A stretch of 64,000 bases of DNA from Solirubrobacterales bacterium (GCA_025450585.1 JANWHD010000028.1:30294-94293); one strand, 5' to 3'. Shown: positions 48,692 through 59,439, counted from the stretch's first letter. Notes: generated by a model not told the origin, from the sequence alone. Translations and numbers: made by a program.

Positions 48692-48740
48692 CTTCCGGTG
48701 CGCTTTATGTGGTTATGGACCGTAAAAGGCGCACCGGAAG
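48692..48740. repeat. Perfect 12-bp inverted repeat hairpin between dtd and GNAT gene
   Basis: CTTCCGGTGCGC (48692-48703) and GCGCACCGGAAG (48729-48740) are exact reverse complements; three more pairs (one G-T) can extend the stem to 15, leaving a 19-base loop. No T tract follows. It lies directly before the GGGGGG ribosome binding region of the next gene, so it could act as dtd 3' stem-loop or as a 5' control element. Confidence 0.6.
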
Positions 48741-48750
48741 CGGGGGGACG

Positions 48751-49227
48751 GTGATCCGGGACGCCACGGAGCGAGATGCGGAGGCGGTCGTCGCGCTCTG
48801 GACCGAGGCCTACTTCACCGAAGGGGAGGGCGGCCGGGACGCTCCCTACGCCCGCTCCGACTTCGACGCCACGGCGGCGGCCGCGGCGCACCTCCTCGTC
48901 GCCGAGCGCGACAGCGAGGTGATCGGCGTCGTCGCATTGCTTGCACCCGAGGACCCCTCGCGCGCTGTGGCCGGGTCTGGCGAGGCGGAACTTGCTCGGC
49001 TCGTCGTCGCCTCGGGCGCCCGCCGCCACGGCATCGGCCGCGGCCTGGCCGAGCGCTGCGCCACGCTGGCGCGAGCGGAGGGCTGGCCGGCGATCGCGCT
49101 CTGGAGCCGCGCCTACCAGACCGCCGGCCATCGTCTCTACGAATCGCTCGGTTACGAGCGGGTGCTCGAGCGCGACAGCGTCGACGAGACCGGCTTCGAG
49201 CGACTCGTCTTCCGCCTCACCTTCTGA
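48751..49227 (+). CDS. GNAT-family N-acetyltransferase
   Basis: With GTG 48751 the protein has 158 residues and starts MIRDATERDAEAVVALW, as typical GNATs do. Acetyl-CoA binding motif A is LVVASGARRHGIGRGLAERC (about 87-106), and the C-terminal AGHRLYESLGYERV is the usual YxxxGF-like end. In-frame GTG 48709 is possible but would place the start inside the hairpin; GGGGGGA five bases before 48751 favours the later start. Substrate unknown. Confidence 0.82.
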   Translation: MIRDATERDAEAVVALWTEAYFTEGEGGRDAPYARSDFDATAAAAAHLLVAERDSEVIGVVALLAPEDPSRAVAGSGEAELARLVVASGARRHGIGRGLAERCATLARAEGWPAIALWSRAYQTAGHRLYESLGYERVLERDSVDETGFERLVFRLTF

Positions 49228-49255
49228 CCCCGTCGGCCTTGCCAGAATCCCCGCC

Positions 49256-49846
49256 GTGGAGAACCTCACCACACGACTCGAGGGATCGATCGTCACGCTC
49301 GAGCCCCTGCGGGAGGAGCACGCCGAGGAGCTCTGGGAGGCGGCGCAGCCGGCGGAGATCTGGGCCTGGCTGGCGAACCTGAACGAGCGCGATCGCTTCG
49401 ACGCTTGGATGCGGCTGACGCTCGAGGCCCAACAGGCCGGTGCCGAGGGGGCTTTCACCACACGAGACGCCCGCACCGGCAGGGCGATCGGCAGCAGCCG
49501 CTACCTCAACGTCCGCCCCGACGACCGCGTCGTCGAGATCGGCTGGACCTGGCTGCACCCGAGCGCCTGGCGCAGCGGCGCCAACGTCGAGGCCAAGCTG
49601 CTGATGATGCGCCATGCCTTCGAGACGCTCGGCTGCGTCCGGGTCGAGTTCAAGACCGACGCCCGCAACGAGCGCTCCCGTGCCGCCCTCGCCGCCCTGC
49701 CCGCCCAGTTCGAGGGCATCCTGCGCAACCACATGATCGTCCCCGACGTCGGCCAGCGCGACTCGACCTACTACAGCGTGATCGAGTCCGAGTGGCCCGA
49801 GGTGCGCGCCAACCTGGAGCGCCGCCTCGAGCAGGTTGGGCCCTAG
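49256..49846 (+). CDS. RimJ/RimL-type GNAT acetyltransferase
   Basis: The 196-residue protein has the RimL-like order: GSIVTLEPLREEHAEELWEAA, IGSSRYLNVRPDDRVVEIGWTWLHPSAWRSGANVEAKLLMMRHAFETLG and VRVEFKTDARNERSRAALAALPAQFEGILRNHMIV. It would acetylate a protein N-terminus or a small amine. GTG 49256 is chosen because homology begins immediately; a CAGAAT hexamer is seven bases upstream. The 3' end overlaps the convergent TetR gene by four bases. Confidence 0.85.
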   Translation: MENLTTRLEGSIVTLEPLREEHAEELWEAAQPAEIWAWLANLNERDRFDAWMRLTLEAQQAGAEGAFTTRDARTGRAIGSSRYLNVRPDDRVVEIGWTWLHPSAWRSGANVEAKLLMMRHAFETLGCVRVEFKTDARNERSRAALAALPAQFEGILRNHMIVPDVGQRDSTYYSVIESEWPEVRANLERRLEQVGP

Positions 49847-50475
49847 CTGCCCAGCGCCCGGTCGATAAACGGGCCGAGCAGGTCGCCGGCCTGGGTGGCG
49901 GTCTTCTCGGGGGAGTCGGTGGGCGCGGTGACGTAGCTGATCGCGAGGCGGACAAGCGACTCGGCGAGCAGCTTCACGTCCGCGTCGGGTGCCTGGGGCC
50001 ACCCCTCTTCGATCGTCGCGGTGAGGCGTGCCGTGGCCCACTGGACCACCGGCATCCCCTGGGTGGTGACGAACGGGAGCAGGCCACCGGTGCCGTCGTC
50101 GCTGAGCAGGATGCGGACCAGCGGGTCCTCGCCGGCCGTGCGCAGGAAGGTCGAGAGCGCCGCGCCGACCGCCGCTCGGGGGTCGTCGAGGTGTTCGCGC
50201 ACGGCGGCGTCGACGGCGTCGAGGAAGCGTTCGCCCTCGTGGATGACGAAGGCCTGGCCGAACTCGTCGCGGCTGCCGAACTCCTTGTAGAGGGTCTGGC
50301 GGCTGACGCCGGCGGCGCCGGCGATGTCGGACATCGTGATCTCCGACCAGGCGCGGTTTTGCAGCTCGTCGCGCGCGGCGCCGAACAGGGTGTCGCGCAG
50401 CAGCTCCTTGGCAGCCTGCGGGTAGGGCGTGCGTGCGGTCGCCACGGCCGGAATCGTGCCAGCCGCCGCGGTCAC
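49843..50475 (-). CDS. TetR-family regulator of the alkB operon
   Basis: The 210-residue protein has a TetR helix-turn-helix (SEITMSDIAGAAGVSRQTLYKEFGSRDEFGQAFV, about 45-78) and a helical ligand domain. GTG 50475 overlaps the rubredoxin TGA (GTGA), giving three coupled genes in the order alkB, rubredoxin, tetR. It likely represses the operon at the palindrome at 51876-51898 until an alkane or fatty acid binds. Autoregulation follows from its operon position. Ligand identity is inferred. Confidence 0.85.
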   Translation of the reverse strand: MTAAAGTIPAVATARTPYPQAAKELLRDTLFGAARDELQNRAWSEITMSDIAGAAGVSRQTLYKEFGSRDEFGQAFVIHEGERFLDAVDAAVREHLDDPRAAVGAALSTFLRTAGEDPLVRILLSDDGTGGLLPFVTTQGMPVVQWATARLTATIEEGWPQAPDADVKLLAESLVRLAISYVTAPTDSPEKTATQAGDLLGPFIDRALGS

Positions 50476-50651
50476 TCGCCCGCTGCCTCCCCGTCGAGCT
50501 CGAAGTCGACCTTGTCCCGTACCCCGCAGTCGGGGCAGGCCCAGTCGTCGGGCACCTCGCTCCACGGCGTCCCCGCCGGGAAGCCCTCGCGCGGGTGGCC
50601 CTGATCCTCGTCGTAGACGTACCCGCAACCCGGACAGCGCCAGCGGCTCAC
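50472..50651 (-). CDS. rubA: Rubredoxin (AlkG-type electron carrier)
   Basis: The 59-residue protein has two iron-binding pairs, CPGCGYVYDE and CPDCGVRDK, with the conserved DW before the second pair. It carries electrons from a rubredoxin reductase to AlkB. GTG 50651 overlaps the alkB stop (GTGA). No rubredoxin reductase gene is in the window. The upstream frame opening is within alkB and not coding. Confidence 0.92.
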   Translation of the reverse strand: MSRWRCPGCGYVYDEDQGHPREGFPAGTPWSEVPDDWACPDCGVRDKVDFELDGEAAGE

Positions 50652-51835
50652 GCACCCGCTCCGTAACGGGAGAGGACGCGCCCGAGCTTGCGCGGCTGGA
50701 CATTGGCGCGGGTGACGTCGCCACCGTAGTGCTCCAGTAGCCGCGGGTCCATCACCCGGCGCCACAACGGGGGAAACCAAGCCAGCACGATCATCCCGGC
50801 GTAGCCGGTGGGAAGCTGCGGCGCCTCGTCGACGTGGCGCAGAGCCTGGTAGCGCCGGGTCGGGTTTGCGTGGTGGTCGCTGTGGCGCTGCAGGTGGTAG
50901 AGCAGGACGTTGGAGGCGACGTTGTTGCTGTTCCAACTGTGCTCGGGAAGGCAGCGCTCGTAGCGCCCGTCCTCGCGCTTCTGCCGCAGCAGGCCGTAGT
51001 GCTCGAGGTAGTTGACGACCTCCAGCAGGATGAAGCCGAGGGCCTGGATCAGCAGGTAGGGCAGGATGACGAGCCCGAAGACGGCTACCAGCGCAGCGAA
51101 GAGGACGACCGTCATCGCCCAGGCGCCGAGGATGTCGTTGCGCAGCGTCCAGGGCGACTTGCCCATCCGGTCGAGACGGGCGGCCTCGATTCCCCAAGCC
51201 GAGGTGATGCTGCCCTTGACGGTACGCGGCAGGAAGGCCCAGAAACTCTCCCCCAGCCGCGAGCTGGCAGGGTCCTCAGGGGTGGCGACGCGAACATGAT
51301 GGCCGCGGTTGTGCTCGATGAAGAAGTGGCCGTAGCCGGTCTGGGCCAACGCCACGCGGCTCAGCCAGCGCTCCGTCCCGTCGCGCTTGTGGCCGAGCTC
51401 GTGGGCGGTGTTGATCGCGATCCCGCCGACGACGCCCATCGTCAGCGCCAGGCCGATGCTCTCCAGGGTCGAGAGATCGCCGCTGGACCAGAGCCAGCAG
51501 GCGAAGACGAGTCCCGCGTACTGAACGGGGATGAAGAGGTAGGTGCACCAGCGGTAGTAGCGGTCCTGCTCGAGCCACTTGAGCACGCTGTCGGGCGGGT
51601 TGGTCGCGTCCATGCCGATGACGATGTCGAGAATCGGGAAGGCGACGAAGACGAGCAGCGGGCCGAAGAACCAGAAGAAGTCGAACCCGGTCAGCTCGAC
51701 GCTGGCCCAGGCGATGAAGGGCGCGAAGGGAATGACCAAGCCGAACAGCCACGCGTAGCGCTTGCCGTCGCGCCAGGTGGCGGGGTTGAGCTCTATCGCC
51801 GGCCCGTGGTCATGACTATGGGTAGCTGCCTCCAT
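50648..51835 (-). CDS. alkB: Alkane 1-monooxygenase
   Basis: The 395-residue integral membrane protein has the di-iron His motifs HELGHK, EHNRGHH, LQRHSDHH and the AlkB signature NYLEHYGLLRQ. Six membrane segments precede or separate them. It hydroxylates medium-chain alkanes at the terminal carbon, using rubredoxin electrons and O2. A strong AAGGAGGAG lies five bases before the ATG. First gene of the operon; the regulatory region 51836-51905 holds palindromes. Alkane growth is a plausible trait of this organism. Confidence 0.95.
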   Translation of the reverse strand: MEAATHSHDHGPAIELNPATWRDGKRYAWLFGLVIPFAPFIAWASVELTGFDFFWFFGPLLVFVAFPILDIVIGMDATNPPDSVLKWLEQDRYYRWCTYLFIPVQYAGLVFACWLWSSGDLSTLESIGLALTMGVVGGIAINTAHELGHKRDGTERWLSRVALAQTGYGHFFIEHNRGHHVRVATPEDPASSRLGESFWAFLPRTVKGSITSAWGIEAARLDRMGKSPWTLRNDILGAWAMTVVLFAALVAVFGLVILPYLLIQALGFILLEVVNYLEHYGLLRQKREDGRYERCLPEHSWNSNNVASNVLLYHLQRHSDHHANPTRRYQALRHVDEAPQLPTGYAGMIVLAWFPPLWRRVMDPRLLEHYGGDVTRANVQPRKLGRVLSRYGAGA

Positions 51836-51875
51836 CGCTCCTCCTTGTCAAATTCCTAATTGACGTCTTCGTTGC

Positions 51876-51898
51876 TGACAAACTATCAATATTTGTCA
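51876..51898. promoter_or_regulatory. Candidate TetR operator upstream of alkB
   Basis: TGACAAA (51876-51882) and TTTGTCA (51892-51898) form a perfect inverted repeat with a nine-base spacer; read on the minus strand it contains a TTGACA-type -35. A related half-site pair (GTCAA at 51847-51851, TTGAC at 51860-51864) lies closer to the start. The AT-rich, symmetrical sites fit TetR binding. Confidence 0.6.
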
Positions 51899-51990
51899 AT
51901 TGAAGCAACACAGGGAGGCTGGATGACCGACTGCGCATTGACGTGCCCGCGGGGGCGCGAATGGCCAAGCTGGGCGGCGCACGCGGTCGC

Positions 51991-52013
51991 TGCGCGTAGC
52001 AGCGCTACGCGCA
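51991..52013. repeat. 10-bp perfect inverted repeat between alkB and secG
   Basis: TGCGCGTAGC (51991-52000) and GCTACGCGCA (52004-52013) pair exactly around a three-base loop. It lies in a 263-base divergent gap with no other supported feature besides promoters. No T tract follows. A role in transcription or as a repeat unit is unknown. Confidence 0.55.
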
Positions 52014-52098
52014 AGGCCGTGGGCGCCGATCCAGCGTCGCGCCAGGCGTGTCATCCGTGGGTGCGGCAATCGGAGTCGTTCATCTAGACTCCCTGCCC

Positions 52099-52319
52099 GT
52101 GTACACGCTGCTAAGCCTCCTCCAAGTGGTCATCTCGGTGGTGCTGATCTTCCTGATCCTGCTGCACTCGGGCAAAGACACCGGCCTTTCCGGCGCCTTC
52201 GGCATCGGCGGCGGGGGTAGCTCCTTCGGCGGTGGCTCGATGGTCGAGCGCAACCTCGATCGGGCGACGATCTTCTTCGCGATCATCTTCGTCGTCAACA
52301 CGCTGGTGCTGCTGAAGAT

Positions 52320-52323
<4 letters not shown>
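52099..52323 (+). CDS. secG: Preprotein translocase subunit SecG
   Basis: The 74-residue protein has two membrane helices and the SecG loop LLHSGKDTGLSGAFGIGGGGSSFGG between them. It is an accessory subunit of the SecYEG channel. GTG 52099 is preceded by TAGACT (52085-52090), an apparent leaderless promoter. Its 3' end overlaps the convergent ccmF stop by four bases. Confidence 0.92.
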
Positions 52324-54774
<2,451 letters not shown>

Positions 54775-54785
<11 letters not shown>

Positions 54786-55176
54786 TCGAGGTGGTGAACT
54801 TCGACGGGCACTTGGTCACCAGCGTGTCGGGCTGGCCGACGAAGACGCCGCTCTCGACTGCCCCGGTGAGGACGATCTCGCGCCCGCCCCGGAACGGGTC
54901 GGGAACAGTGCCGCTGTAGGTGACCGGAATGCTCTCGCCGCCCCCGTCGCGGTCTACAACCCGGAAGCGCAGCCCTTCGTCGCCGCGCCGGATCGAACCC
55001 TTGACCACCTTCCCGGTCATGTCATAAGTGGCACCAGGAGCCGCGCTGAGCAATTCCGAGGGCTCCTTCGCCTCCGTCGATGCGCTGAACGACGTGTAGA
55101 CGAGTGCAGCCGCGAGCATCACGGCGACGCCGAGGGCAACTACGAGCCGGATCTTCCGCTTGCGCTGGGGGTCCAA
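54775..55176 (-). CDS. ccmE: Cytochrome c maturation heme chaperone CcmE, Cys-type
   Basis: From TTG 55176 the protein has 133 residues: a basic N-terminus (DPQRKRKIRL), one membrane anchor (VVALGVAVMLAAALVYTSF) and the OB-fold with TGKVVKGSI, VVDRDGGGESIPVTYSGTVPDPFRGGREIVLTG. The heme-binding His of classical CcmE is replaced: the C-terminal motif is TKCPSKF, a CxxxF in place of HxxxY. Cys-type CcmE (CxxxY) is known from archaea and some deltaproteobacteria; here the Tyr is also changed. A GATAAT -10 (55191-55186) supports the TTG start; a longer GTG start at 55212 is possible. Confidence 0.87.
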
Positions 55177-55212
55177 GGTCCGGGGATTATCGCAATGCCC
55201 GCCCCCCTCCAC

Positions 55213-55326
55213 GATGTCGCAGTTGCCGCCGCATAGCGGCAGTTAGCGCGACCACAACCGTCAGGCCTTTCGAAAATGCCGTTGCGGTCGCATTTCTCTC
55301 CGCTATGCGGCGGCAACTGCGACATC
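55213..55326. repeat. Inverted pair of palindromic repeat units (copies B and C)
   Basis: The 27 bases at 55213-55239 are repeated exactly, inverted, at 55300-55326, enclosing 60 bases. Each is half of a unit like copy A: GTCGC...GCCGC-CGCATA-GCGGC...GCGAC (55216-55252) and its counterpart at 55287-55323. Together with the copy in ccmF this shows a dispersed REP-like element. The pair fills most of the gap between ccmE and the divergent SDR gene. Confidence 0.85.
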
Positions 55327-55344
55327 ACCTGGAAGAATGGGGGC

Positions 55345-56055
55345 ATGGCTGGGCGTGACGATCCTGTGTTGCTGATCACCGGGGCGAGCAGCGGCATCGG
55401 GGCTGCCACAGCTCGGGCTGCGGCCGGGAGCTACCGGCTGGTGCTGGCGGCGCGGCGGCTGGAGCCGCTGGAGGAGCTGGTTGCGGAGCTCGGCGGTGAG
55501 GAGCGGGCGTTGGCGGTGCGCTGCGACGTCACCGAGTGGGACCAGGTGCAGGCGATGGCCGCGGCTGCGATCGAGCGCTTCGGGCGGATCGACGTCGTCT
55601 TCGCCAATGCCGGCTTTGGGGCCACGCGCGGCTTCCTCGAGGAGTCGGTCGAGCACTGGCGCTCGATGGTCCTCACCAACGTCTACGGCGTCGCGCTGAC
55701 GATCCGGGCCACCCTCCCCCACCTGCTCGAGCGCGGCGACGGCCACTTCCTCGTCACCAGCTCGGTCGCCGGGCGGCGGGCGCTGCCGGGCTCGCTCTAC
55801 TCGGCGACAAAGTGGGCGGCGACCGCGATCGGAGAGGCGCTACGCGCCGAGCTGCGCCAGATGCATGAGAACCACGACATCCGCGTCACCCTGATCGAGC
55901 CGGGGATGACCGACACCCCGTTCTTCGACAACCGCCCCGGCGAGTGGGCGCTGCGCGACGACGACATCGCCAAGGCGGTGATCTTCGCCCTCGAACAGCG
56001 TCCCGGGGTCGACGTCAACGAGATCCTGATTCGGCCGACCAGCCAGCCGACCTGA
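55345..56055 (+). CDS. Short-chain dehydrogenase/reductase
   Basis: The 236-residue protein has TGASSGIGAATA (cofactor loop), NAGFG, a Ser in VTSSVAG and YSATKWA (Tyr/Lys), the complete classical SDR set. It would use NAD(P)H on an unknown alcohol or ketone. ATG 55345 begins 10 residues before the cofactor loop; a frame extending to 55276 would cross the repeat. It ends 16 bases before the convergent secreted-protein gene. Confidence 0.88.
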   Translation: MAGRDDPVLLITGASSGIGAATARAAAGSYRLVLAARRLEPLEELVAELGGEERALAVRCDVTEWDQVQAMAAAAIERFGRIDVVFANAGFGATRGFLEESVEHWRSMVLTNVYGVALTIRATLPHLLERGDGHFLVTSSVAGRRALPGSLYSATKWAATAIGEALRAELRQMHENHDIRVTLIEPGMTDTPFFDNRPGEWALRDDDIAKAVIFALEQRPGVDVNEILIRPTSQPT

Positions 56056-56070
56056 CCAGCGCGGGCCCGC

Positions 56071-58926
56071 CTAGCGCCGTTTCCCACCCTTCGACTTGCG
56101 CCCCTTCTTCTTGCAGGGGGCCCGTAGCTTCGGCCGCTGGTTGGCCTTCTTGCCGTTCTGCCCGGTGAACCTGGCAATGACTTTGGATTTCTTCTTGCAT
56201 ATGTTGGTCGTGTTGACCAGCAGCCCGCGTTGTTTCTTGCCACCGCGCACGACGAGCATGAACTTCGACACCGGGACGTCTGGGACGACGTCGTAGGTGG
56301 TGCGCAGCCGGCCTTTGGCGCTGTCGATGCGGCCGGCGAGCTCGATGTCGACCTGGCCGTGCAAGGCGGCGACCATGTCAGGCAGTTCGTTGTCGGAGGA
56401 ACGCAGGTAGACCGGACCTTTCAGCGGCCCGTCGAGCAGCGGTGTCTCCGCAGTCGCATACCCGTAGATCGAGCTCTTGGGGCAGTCGTGGGCGGCGAAC
56501 TGAACCCGAGTGCAGACGTTCGCGAGGCTTGACTGTTCGAGGATCAGAGCCTTCGGCAGCGTCACTGCGGCGCGGCCGATGTTGGCGTCTCCCTCGCGGG
56601 CGATGAGGATGGCTCGCAGCTTCGGGCTCTTGCCGCGCTGCGTGCCGCCGAACACTCGCATGAAGAGTTTCGGCTTGAAGTCGAGGTCCTCGCAGCCGTT
56701 GAGCTTGAAGGGAACCGAGACAGGGAGGGCGCTGAATGCCCCCGGGTCGAGTGGGTTCCCGCCGCCGCCGCGCAGCGTGCCTCCCACCGCCAGGGGCGAG
56801 CAGTTCGTCCCGTTCAGCGAGAACTTGGGCCGGTCGAGAGTGACGTCGACCGAGCGGATGTCGAGCAGGGCGCCGCCGAAGACGTGCGGGATCGGGTCGG
56901 ATACCGCGTGGACCTGGGCGGTCCTCGGGTCGACGAACAGCGCCACCCTCACCACGACCGAGCCGAGATCGAACGGCCCGGCCGTGGCGGGGGTGACAAC
57001 TGCCAGGGAAATGGGGGCACCGTGGTAGGGCCCTGTGAGGAAGGCTTTACCGGTTATGTGGAACGGGTCGGGACCGCTGCCGGCGGCCACCGAGGCGCTG
57101 CCGACCAGGCTCGACGCGGGACAGCTAGGGCTCGCGGCCTCGGACACCCCGCTGTTGACCGCCGCGGCGGCAACGGTGGCCTCAGGGCAGTAGCGAACCC
57201 CGGCCAGCTTGGCCGTCAGCCCCGGCGGCAGGTCGACGTCGACGCCCTTCAGCTCCTGGTTGCCGTCCGAGCGGGCGACGTCCACCGAGAACTGCCTGTA
57301 AGCACCGGCTTTGGGCTGTGCCGTGCGAGCACCGAAGCTGGGCGTGAACGGGCGCTCCGCCAGTGTTTTCGGGCAGCTGCCGCCGCCGGGCGCCGCGGCC
57401 AGATCGAATTCGTCGCCCGCAGGGGCAGGCGGGTTGCCGGACCAGGGCGTCATCTGTGCGGACGTCTCGTTCGGCCCGCAAGTCGGTGGGCTCGTCAGCG
57501 GCGCGTGCGGTCCCGTGTTGAACTGGAGGCGGAAGGAGCTGAACGGGACCTGCGGGTTCTCGGCGAAGGTGGTCGTCAGCTGGCCGGTGAGCGGATCGGC
57601 GCTGACGTTGCCGATCAGCCGCGCCTGTATGTCGTAGCGGTCCGACCCCGCTTCGACGAAGATCCGGTACAGATCCCCGGAGGCCGGGTCGCGGCTGAGC
57701 TGCCGGCCCAGGTAGACCTCGCCCGTGAGCGAGCCGTCGGGCAGCGGCGGCGAATCGACAGCCACCGTGCCGATCTTCGACGCCGGCGGGCAGGCGTTGT
57801 CGGGGTTTCTCACGCCCTTGCGGAACTGCTCATCTGAGCAGGCCTTGAGCCCGTTGGCGGCAGACGGGTTCAGCCCCATCCCCTGAGGCAGGGTGACGCG
57901 AGCGGTCCGCAGGTGCGATTGCCCCTGCCCTGTAGGCGAAGGTTCGAAGGGCACCTCGACGGTCACCGTCGGGCCAACCGGCGAGTCGGTCTGAACAGCG
58001 CCCGGATCGACCTCGATCGAGGGATCGAACGGAATCGAGTCGCATTCGAGCGGAAATTTGCCGGGCGGCAGCGGAGATTCGATGAAGGGCGAGCCGGCGG
58101 GGAAGGCAGGGTCTTCGTCCTCGTAGGAGTCCGCTCGCAAGAAGGTCGAGTAGACGTGCTCGAAGCCCGCCGTTTCCGGTTTGTAACAGGTGGTGGGGGT
58201 GGTGATGAAGGTGCCGTCGCCGGAGCGACCGTCGAATACAAGCCGGTTCTTGGCGATGCGGGCCGCGTCGCCCAGCCCGGGGATCGAGATCAGTTCGAGT
58301 TTGGCGACGTGGATCGTGAAGTACTCGTGGTAGTTGCCCTCCCAGGCAATGTCGGCCTCGAGGTAGACGTCGTTGCCGGCGATGCTGAGCCCGAACAGCG
58401 CCGGTTCGCCTTCTTTGGGCACGATGTTGTAGACGGGGACGGGCGGGATCGGGACCGCCAGGCTGGTCGTCGGGTTGGTCGCGGTCACGGCGCTGGTCCC
58501 GACCTGGGTGTTCGCCGGGCAGGTCGACGGGCTCTCGCCCGGGTCCAGTTCGCACTGCGGCGTCGCCTGGGGATTTACGGTGAGCCCTTCGGGCAGGTCG
58601 ACGCGGACCGTCCGCAGGTTGCCGACCGGGATCTGGCCGATGATCGGGCCGGGTTCCTCCTTGATGATGAACTGGGTGAAGCCAACGGGGGGATGAGCAG
58701 CCGCCCGTTCGAAGAACTGCGCCGGCGTGTCCACCGAGCAAGGAGTCGGAGCGTCCAGCGTGCAGGTCCCCGCCTGCCAGCCGTCGTCGGCCTGATGAGG
58801 CACGTGCTGCGGGGCGATGATCGTGGATTCGTCGATCGTTTCGCCCCGGGCCGGTGCAGCGAGACCGAGCATCAGCACCATCGCCGCCAGTGCCCCAAGC
58901 CTGAAAAGCCCTGTTCCCGCCCTCAT
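56071..58926 (-). CDS. Large secreted four-repeat protein, paralogue of the 22674 product
   Basis: The 951-residue protein (ATG 58926, GGGAGGT five bases upstream) has a signal peptide (LFRLGALAAMVLMLGLAAPARG). Four C-P-x-x-S/T-x-x-G motifs (CPANTQVGT, CPPASKIGT, CPASSLVGS, CPKSSIYGY) occur in the same order as in the 22674 protein, each starting a stretch ending in VYN, VYL, FLTGPY or VYLRSS. The C-terminal 60 residues are very Lys-rich, which may bind cell wall or DNA. No enzyme motif is seen. It faces a winged-helix regulator over an AT-rich divergent region, which suggests regulated expression. Function unknown. Confidence 0.82.
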   Translation of the reverse strand: MRAGTGLFRLGALAAMVLMLGLAAPARGETIDESTIIAPQHVPHQADDGWQAGTCTLDAPTPCSVDTPAQFFERAAAHPPVGFTQFIIKEEPGPIIGQIPVGNLRTVRVDLPEGLTVNPQATPQCELDPGESPSTCPANTQVGTSAVTATNPTTSLAVPIPPVPVYNIVPKEGEPALFGLSIAGNDVYLEADIAWEGNYHEYFTIHVAKLELISIPGLGDAARIAKNRLVFDGRSGDGTFITTPTTCYKPETAGFEHVYSTFLRADSYEDEDPAFPAGSPFIESPLPPGKFPLECDSIPFDPSIEVDPGAVQTDSPVGPTVTVEVPFEPSPTGQGQSHLRTARVTLPQGMGLNPSAANGLKACSDEQFRKGVRNPDNACPPASKIGTVAVDSPPLPDGSLTGEVYLGRQLSRDPASGDLYRIFVEAGSDRYDIQARLIGNVSADPLTGQLTTTFAENPQVPFSSFRLQFNTGPHAPLTSPPTCGPNETSAQMTPWSGNPPAPAGDEFDLAAAPGGGSCPKTLAERPFTPSFGARTAQPKAGAYRQFSVDVARSDGNQELKGVDVDLPPGLTAKLAGVRYCPEATVAAAAVNSGVSEAASPSCPASSLVGSASVAAGSGPDPFHITGKAFLTGPYHGAPISLAVVTPATAGPFDLGSVVVRVALFVDPRTAQVHAVSDPIPHVFGGALLDIRSVDVTLDRPKFSLNGTNCSPLAVGGTLRGGGGNPLDPGAFSALPVSVPFKLNGCEDLDFKPKLFMRVFGGTQRGKSPKLRAILIAREGDANIGRAAVTLPKALILEQSSLANVCTRVQFAAHDCPKSSIYGYATAETPLLDGPLKGPVYLRSSDNELPDMVAALHGQVDIELAGRIDSAKGRLRTTYDVVPDVPVSKFMLVVRGGKKQRGLLVNTTNICKKKSKVIARFTGQNGKKANQRPKLRAPCKKKGRKSKGGKRR

Positions 58927-58979
58927 CCAGACCTCCCTTTCCAAAAGCAAAAGCATTTCTATGAGCTTACCCGATTTTG

Positions 58980-59013
58980 TTGATCTAGACCACTATTTTT
59001 TGGTATATATACC
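58980..59013. promoter_or_regulatory. Promoter and palindromic operator between secreted protein and winged-helix genes
   Basis: TTGATC (58980-58985), an 18-base spacer and TATATA (59004-59009) form a plus-strand promoter for the 59057 gene. The -10 is inside the perfect 12-bp palindrome GGTATATATACC (59002-59013). GTTG...CAAC (59019-59034) is a second, weaker repeat. The palindrome is a likely autoregulatory site for the winged-helix protein. Confidence 0.55.
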
Positions 59014-59056
59014 TAGAAGTTGGTAAAGATCAACCCCGACCAGACGGAGGAACCCC

Positions 59057-59332
59057 ATGAACTGGCAGCTTCTGGCCCGTGCGAATACCCACCCCCTGCG
59101 AATCTCAATCCTCGAGATCCTGGCCATGGACGAGGGGCGGACCCTCTCCCCCAACGAACTCAGCTACGAGCTGCGAATGCCGCTCAGCAATGTCAACTAC
59201 CACGTGACCCAGCTGCTCGAATCGGGGCTGATCGAGCTGGCCGGCGAACGTAAGGTCCGCGGTGCCACCGAGCACTTCTACCGCGAGGCGGCTCGTATCG
59301 AGCTCCCCCAACCCCTCGCCCAGGCGTCCTAG
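59057..59332 (+). CDS. ArsR-like winged-helix regulator
   Basis: The 91-residue protein is a single winged-helix domain: HPLRISILEILAMDEGRTLSPNELSYELRMPLSNVNYHVTQLLESGLIELAGERKVRGATEHFYREA. This matches the ArsR-type fold with the recognition helix SNVNYHVTQL. No metal-binding Cys is present. GGAGG precedes the ATG. Divergent from the 56071-58926 gene, it may control that gene and itself. Confidence 0.83.
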   Translation: MNWQLLARANTHPLRISILEILAMDEGRTLSPNELSYELRMPLSNVNYHVTQLLESGLIELAGERKVRGATEHFYREAARIELPQPLAQAS

Positions 59333-59394
59333 CGAAGGCGCCGGGATGAGTTGCGCCTGTCGGGCCGCTGGCATCTGGAGCGGCCCGGCGCGGG

Positions 59395-59421
59395 GAAGCG
59401 GACGATGGTCTCGAACCCGCG
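59395..59421 (-). other. Degenerate copy of the tRNA-Gly 3' end (possible attachment remnant)
   Basis: GAAGCGGACGA (59395-59405) and TCGAACCCGCG (59411-59421) match the 3' end and T-arm of tRNA-Gly at 60464 in the same orientation; the intervening five bases differ from six in the tRNA. This is what remains when an element integrates at a tRNA gene and the displaced end decays. Confidence 0.5.
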
Positions 59422-59422
59422 T

Positions 59423-59439
59423 AAGAAGCCTCGTGAGGC
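59423..59439 (-). terminator. Hairpin terminator after the CoiA-like gene
   Basis: On the minus strand, GCCT-CACG-AGGC is followed by TTCTT, seven bases after the stop of the CoiA-like gene. The stem is short, so efficiency is uncertain. Confidence 0.4.

Noticed and set aside
51860..52087. Small plus-strand frame between alkB and secG
   Set aside because: It starts inside the alkB operator, crosses a hairpin, and has no recognisable feature or ribosome binding site.
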